Source of the DNA: a virus
Virus record (IMG/VR): IMGVR_UViG_3300036770_005494
Coordinates: 1 to 51,606 of that record
Direction: 5' to 3' (one strand)
Length of the DNA: 51,606 nt
Every line of letters starts with the position of its first letter. Position 1 is the stretch's first letter. Positions 47,578-51,606 of the stretch are shown here, one piece after another. The notes beneath the pieces are model-generated. The model was given only the letters and a program-made list of their open reading frames with translations, made no database searches and was not told where the DNA came from. The position numbers and the translations under genes are program-made.

Positions 47578-50490
47578 ATGGCATTTCAGCTTTCACCTGG
47601 CGTATTAGTGACCGAGGAAGATAGATCGACAGTAATCCCCTCCGTTGCTACATCTGCAGGAGCAATCGCGGGAGCTTTTCAGTGGGGTCCTGTAGACCAA
47701 GTAACGTCAATTGACTCGGAAAATACCCTTGTAGAAAGATTTGGTAAACCAAACGATACAACTGCTCCATACTTTTTTACCGCAGCAAACTTCCTTTCCT
47801 ACGGTAATAATTTACAACTTGTACGAACTGTAGATAAGAGTGCTGCTAAAAATGCGGTTTCTTCAGCATCCGGTTCAGTTACCAGTATAACAGTTACCGA
47901 TAGTCCAAACACTTTATCCTCCGTTGCTGGATTTACAGTAACAATTTCTTCTCCAGATGAATTTGGAGGAACACAAGCTACTGCTAGTCCTGTACTAGCA
48001 ACAACGGGTAGTGTGGAAAATATCTTTATATCCAATTTTGGTTTTGGTTATTCTAGAGTTCCGAATGTTGTTATTTCTGGGGGTGACGGAACAGGTGCTA
48101 CTGCTGAGGCATTCCTAAGATTTGGTCGTGTAGTTTTTGCGGTTGTTGCTGCGCAGGGTAATAATTATACCACAAATTCTACAGTAACTTTCTCGGGGGG
48201 TGGCGGAACAGGTGCTACTGCAAATCTAAGATTAAATTATTCGGTTTCTTCTGTTACAGTTGATTCTGGTGGAGACAATTATCAGAACACCGCAAATATT
48301 ACAGTATCCAATGTTACTGTAGGTGGCGTTGCTCCAGTATTAACTCCTGTAATTGGTTACCCTGTACTTTCTGCAAATATTACAGCTGCAGGAAATGGTT
48401 ATATTAATGGCAATGTAACTGTAACTATTAGCGGGGGCAATGGAACAGGTGCCACTGCAAATGCTTCACTTGGAGCGAATGGAGAAATTACTGCAATTAA
48501 TATTTTAACTGGCGGCTCAGGTTACATTACTGCCCCAGATGTTATAATCAACAGAAATGATACTGCAAATGCTAATGTATTTGTTTCCGCAGGAGCGTCC
48601 TCAGTATTAAGTTCCAATGGTTCAATTAAATCCATTACTATCGTAGGCAACGGGTCGGGATTAACTACTGCTCCTGTACTAACTGTAAATAGGAATAATG
48701 CAAACTTGGGAGCAAATGCTTCGCTAACAGCAGTGCTTGGATATGGTAAAGTAGTAGGTATAAATGTTTTAACTCAGGGCAACAACTATACTTCTGTACC
48801 TACAGTTGTAATTAATAAAAATAATGCACTCGGTGGCGCTAATGCTAGTGCGGTTGCTAGGGTAGAATCTCAGCTCTCGTCAATTGTTGTTAGGCATAGA
48901 GGTTCTGGATATATTTCGGCACCAAATGTTACCATTGTACCTTTAGGTGGGGATAATCCTTCAACCCCTGCTCGTGCTACTTCTGAGTTAGGTTTTGAAA
49001 TAGGATCAATAACTATAACCAATTCAGGTACTGGATATACAACAGAGCCCACAATAACAATACAAAATGCTGATACTGGCGAACAGGCAAACGCGACTGC
49101 TACAATTTCGGTACAAGGCGTACTAATTACGAATGAAGATCAGTATGATAATTCTTTTGAATCTGGCGGTTTAATATATGGTAGATTCGCTGCCAAGTAT
49201 CCTGGGGTATTAGGTAATTCTATACGAGTTTCTACTGCGGATTCTTCGACTTTTAGTGTGTGGCAATATCGAGCACAATTTGATGATGCTCCTTTAACAT
49301 CTGATTATGCCCAAACTAAGGGGGCATCTAATGACGAATTACATATAATTGTTTTAGATATGACTGGCGATATTAGCGGAACTACAGGCTCAGTTCTTGA
49401 GAAATACTCGTTTGTATCTAAAGCATCTGATGCTAAGAGAGCGGATGGTTCTTCGAATTATTACAAGAATGTTCTCAATGAACAATCCCAATATGTTTGG
49501 TGGATGAATCACCCCGCAGGATCTAATTGGGGGACAGTTGTAACTAATGGAAAAACATTCACAAATCAGGGTACTCAATTCGTAGCAACTTTATCTGGGG
49601 GAGTTAGTGGAGATGCAGTTTCGACCGCTAATGTTATCAATGGATATAGTATATTTGCTAATGACGAATTGTATGATGTAAGCCTGATGCCAATGGGTCC
49701 TCTTACGGATGCGGCATCTATTAATACTGCAATAGGCATTGCAGAATCAAGAAGAGATTTAATGGTTTTTGCATCTCCTCCATTAAGTACTGTTTATAAC
49801 ACTACGGATTCTGCAAATAAGATTATAGAATTTAGAGATACTTTAACAAGTTCATCTTTTGGTGTAATAGATACTGGATGGAAATATCAGTATGATAGAT
49901 ATAACGACAGATATCGTTACATTCCTCTGAATGGAGATATCGCTGGACTTGCAGCTAGGACAGACTATATAGCAGATCCTTGGTTCTCTCCCGCAGGATA
50001 TAACAGGGGAGTTATTAAGAATGTTGTTAAGCTTCCTTATTCTCCAGGAAAAACAGATAGAGACAATCTTTACAAGAAAGGTATTAACCCTGTAGTAACA
50101 TTCCCGGGACAAGGAACAGTATTGTTTGGCGATAAAACAATGCAATCCAGACCAAGTGCTTTTGATAGAATCAATGTTAGAAGACTCTTTATTGTTCTGG
50201 AAAAAGCTATTGCCACAGCATCAAAATTCCAGTTGTTTGAATTTAACGATGCGTTTACTAGGGCACAATTTAGAAACTTGGTTGAACCATTCCTGAGAGA
50301 CGTGCAGGGAAGACGAGGTATCACAGACTTCAGAGTGATATGCGACGAAACCAATAATACGGGTGAGGTAATTGACAGGAATGAATTTGTTGCAGATATA
50401 TTCATTAAGCCTGCAAGAGCTATTAATTTCATCCAACTGAATTTCGTAGCTACGAGATCTAGTGTATCATTCCAAGAAGTAGGAGCATAG
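47578..50490 (+). CDS. 18: tail sheath protein gp18 with large repeat insertion
   Basis: The contractile sheath subunit, 970 residues against 659 in T4. Residues 1-95 (MAFQLSPGVLVTEEDRSTVI, AGAFQWGPVDQV, FFTAANFLSYGNNLQLVRTV) and about 515-970 (GRFAAKYPGVLGNSIRVSTA, YRYIPLNGDIAGLAARTDYI and RVICDETNNTGEVIDRNEFV) are standard sheath sequence that locks neighbouring subunits. Between them about 400 residues contain roughly nine repeats of 40 to 50 residues of the form GSGYITAPDVIINRN, often followed by GTGATANA. In a sheath this region would lie on the outer surface. The strong ribosome-binding site and own promoter fit high expression. Confidence 0.93.
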   Translation: MAFQLSPGVLVTEEDRSTVIPSVATSAGAIAGAFQWGPVDQVTSIDSENTLVERFGKPNDTTAPYFFTAANFLSYGNNLQLVRTVDKSAAKNAVSSASGSVTSITVTDSPNTLSSVAGFTVTISSPDEFGGTQATASPVLATTGSVENIFISNFGFGYSRVPNVVISGGDGTGATAEAFLRFGRVVFAVVAAQGNNYTTNSTVTFSGGGGTGATANLRLNYSVSSVTVDSGGDNYQNTANITVSNVTVGGVAPVLTPVIGYPVLSANITAAGNGYINGNVTVTISGGNGTGATANASLGANGEITAINILTGGSGYITAPDVIINRNDTANANVFVSAGASSVLSSNGSIKSITIVGNGSGLTTAPVLTVNRNNANLGANASLTAVLGYGKVVGINVLTQGNNYTSVPTVVINKNNALGGANASAVARVESQLSSIVVRHRGSGYISAPNVTIVPLGGDNPSTPARATSELGFEIGSITITNSGTGYTTEPTITIQNADTGEQANATATISVQGVLITNEDQYDNSFESGGLIYGRFAAKYPGVLGNSIRVSTADSSTFSVWQYRAQFDDAPLTSDYAQTKGASNDELHIIVLDMTGDISGTTGSVLEKYSFVSKASDAKRADGSSNYYKNVLNEQSQYVWWMNHPAGSNWGTVVTNGKTFTNQGTQFVATLSGGVSGDAVSTANVINGYSIFANDELYDVSLMPMGPLTDAASINTAIGIAESRRDLMVFASPPLSTVYNTTDSANKIIEFRDTLTSSSFGVIDTGWKYQYDRYNDRYRYIPLNGDIAGLAARTDYIADPWFSPAGYNRGVIKNVVKLPYSPGKTDRDNLYKKGINPVVTFPGQGTVLFGDKTMQSRPSAFDRINVRRLFIVLEKAIATASKFQLFEFNDAFTRAQFRNLVEPFLRDVQGRRGITDFRVICDETNNTGEVIDRNEFVADIFIKPARAINFIQLNFVATRSSVSFQEVGA
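47880..49120 (+). repeat. about nine beta repeats within tail sheath
   Basis: Degenerate protein repeats, each with a Gly-x-x-Tyr turn and two beta strands: for example FGYSRVPNVVISGG, NNYTTNSTVTFSGG, NGYINGNVTVTISGG, SGYITAPDVIINRN, NNYTSVPTVVINKN, SGYISAPNVTIVPL and TGYTTEPTITIQN. DNA copies are diverged, so this is protein-level repetition rather than recent tandem duplication. Confidence 0.8.
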
Positions 50491-50499
50491 GAGAAATAA

Positions 50500-51075
50500 A
50501 TGGCTATTCCATTTAATGTAGAAAGATTTAAATCAGAGCTAGCAAACGGTGGGGCCCGCCCTAATCAGTTTGCGGTTCAGTTAACATTCCCGAACTATGT
50601 TGCAGGCAGGGCGGCGGCAATTAAAAAAGGACCTTTTTTAGTTACTGCTGCGGAATTACCAGGACAGACTATCGGAATTGCTCCAGTTTATTATAGGGGC
50701 AGGCTAGTTAAGTATGCAGGTGACAGAGAATTTGCACCGTTTAATTGTACTATTCTTAATGATTCTGCCTTTACTATTAGGACCGCTCTTGAGCAATGGT
50801 TGAATGGAATTGAGGATATGCAGAACAAAACGGGAAGGCTTGTTCCTGCACAGTATCAGACAGATATGTTTATTACTCAGTTGGATAGGAATGGAATAGT
50901 TCTTAAGTCGTATAAATTATTAGGATCCTTCCCAACAGAAATAGGAACAGTTCCTTTAGACTTTGGTAGTAATGATCAGATGTCAAATTTTCCTGTTTCA
51001 TTCCAGTATCAATCTTTTGAATTTTCTAATGCACCTGAAGCGCAGTTGATTGATTCGTTAGTAACACTTACCTAA
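50500..51075 (+). CDS. 19: tail tube protein gp19
   Basis: A 191-residue tube subunit (T4: 163) that stacks as hexameric rings inside the sheath. MAIPFNVERFKSELANGGAR with PNQFAVQLTFPNYV, PGQTIGIAPVYYRGRLVKYA and DREFAPFNCTILNDSAFTIR are standard for gp19 of T4-like marine phages. It follows gp18 after 9 bases with AGGAGAAATAA as ribosome-binding site. Confidence 0.94.
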   Translation: MAIPFNVERFKSELANGGARPNQFAVQLTFPNYVAGRAAAIKKGPFLVTAAELPGQTIGIAPVYYRGRLVKYAGDREFAPFNCTILNDSAFTIRTALEQWLNGIEDMQNKTGRLVPAQYQTDMFITQLDRNGIVLKSYKLLGSFPTEIGTVPLDFGSNDQMSNFPVSFQYQSFEFSNAPEAQLIDSLVTLT

Positions 51076-51096
51076 TTATAGGATTGAATTTAAATT

Positions 51097-51606
51097 ATGG
51101 CTATTAATCTCTTTGGATTTACTATTGGAAAACAGGAAGAGCCGGAAAGTAATAAAACCCGCATCATCGGAACTCCTATTGACGACGATGGTGCGGCCAC
51201 CGTACAAGCAGGCGGCTACTTCGGTACCTATATTGATTTAGACGCGACTGCTAAATCTGAAGCTGAACTTATCACACGATATAGAGAAGCTTCAATGTAC
51301 TCTGATTGTTCTGCGGCAATTGATGAAATTGTAACGGAAGCAATCGCGGCAATTGATGATGAGGATATTGTTCTACTCAATCTTGATAAGCTAGATATAG
51401 ATGATGAAATTAAGCGAACTATGTCTGCAGAATTTAAACAAGTACTGAAGCTGCTAAACTTTAATAATAAAGCATATGATATATTCCGCCGTTGGTATAT
51501 CGACGGTCGCCTTTATTATCAAAAGATCATAGATCAATCTAATCCGAAACGAGGACTTGTAGAGTTACAACAATTAGATCCCCGCAAGATTAGAAAAGTT
51601 AGAGAA
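51097..51606 (+). CDS. 20: portal protein gp20, 5' part (runs off the window)
   Basis: The first 170 codons of the portal vertex protein, which forms the dodecameric DNA channel and packaging motor base. The start MAINLFGFTIGKQEEPESNK and the segments AELITRYREASMYSDCSAAI and AIDDEDIVLLNLDKLDIDDE, then NNKAYDIFRRWYIDGRLYYQ and LQQLDPRKIRKVRE, match gp20 well. No stop codon occurs before the end of the window, so the gene is incomplete here only because the sequence ends; T4 gp20 has 524 residues. It keeps the T4 order 18-19-20. Confidence 0.93.
   Translation, partial: MAINLFGFTIGKQEEPESNKTRIIGTPIDDDGAATVQAGGYFGTYIDLDATAKSEAELITRYREASMYSDCSAAIDEIVTEAIAAIDDEDIVLLNLDKLDIDDEIKRTMSAEFKQVLKLLNFNNKAYDIFRRWYIDGRLYYQKIIDQSNPKRGLVELQQLDPRKIRKVRE

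Overview
The window is a 51.6 kb piece of an AT-rich, T4-like (myovirus) phage genome of the kind found in seawater. Its gene products match phage T4 proteins and the extra genes usual in marine T4-like phages (phoH, 2OG-Fe(II) oxygenases, a MazG-like pyrophosphohydrolase, heme oxygenase). The window ends inside the portal gene (gp20). I see no insertion sequence, integrase, CRISPR array or free-standing tRNA gene.

Layout. (1) 1-6475, rightward: DNA ligase, several small conserved unknowns, PhoH ATPase, a prolyl-hydroxylase-like oxygenase, an M15 peptidase, a MazG-like enzyme, a PD-(D/E)XK nuclease, an exported protein and two very small genes. (2) 6476-6787: a circularly permuted, two-piece tmRNA (ssrA) gene with a 14-codon tag frame, followed by a terminator-like hairpin. 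(3) 6802-8615: a second oxygenase, then heme oxygenase overlapping a ferredoxin-dependent bilin reductase (PcyA/PcyX type), which together form a bilin-making cassette. (4) 8612-10875: gp33 (late transcription co-activator), gp59 (helicase loader), two small genes and gp32 (ssDNA-binding protein), closed by a bidirectional terminator. (5) 10906-15141, leftward: gp4 head completion nuclease, an unknown, a tail-tube-like baseplate protein, gp26, a gp51-like segment that appears to be joined to gp26 by a -1 ribosomal frameshift, and a tape-measure-like protein. (6) 15188-33759, rightward: baseplate proteins gp48, gp53, gp27-like hub, gp5 spike, gp25, gp6, unknown wedge or decoration proteins, gp8, a 1550-residue DUF4815/S74 protein and a further baseplate or fibre protein. 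(7) 33759-43093: a host-contact cassette with fibre-like proteins, an NlpC/P60 peptidase, DUF4214-type modules and a long collagen-like fibre with a pectate-lyase-type beta-helix. (8) 43102-51606: neck proteins gp13 and gp14, gp15, terminase gp16 and gp17, a greatly enlarged tail sheath gp18, tail tube gp19 and the start of portal gp20.

How it fits together. Regions 1 to 4 are metabolic, replication and late-transcription functions. Regions 5 to 8 are late structural genes, with exact T4-type late promoter boxes (TATAAATA) facing both ways between the two tail operons and another ahead of the tail sheath. The permuted tmRNA limits the host to bacteria that themselves use two-piece tmRNA (alphaproteobacteria, the marine picocyanobacterial lineage, some betaproteobacteria). 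Its tag starts AND and ends LAA, which looks more alphaproteobacterial than picocyanobacterial. No photosystem gene is present in this window. My best inference is a marine alphaproteobacterial host, but a picocyanobacterium cannot be excluded from this sequence alone.

The most interesting items are the phage-borne permuted tmRNA next to the heme oxygenase/bilin reductase pair, the gp26/gp51 frameshift signal (GGAGG, 10-nt spacer, T TTT TTC), and the roughly 400-residue repeat insertion in the tail sheath whose repeat type recurs in baseplate protein gp8.
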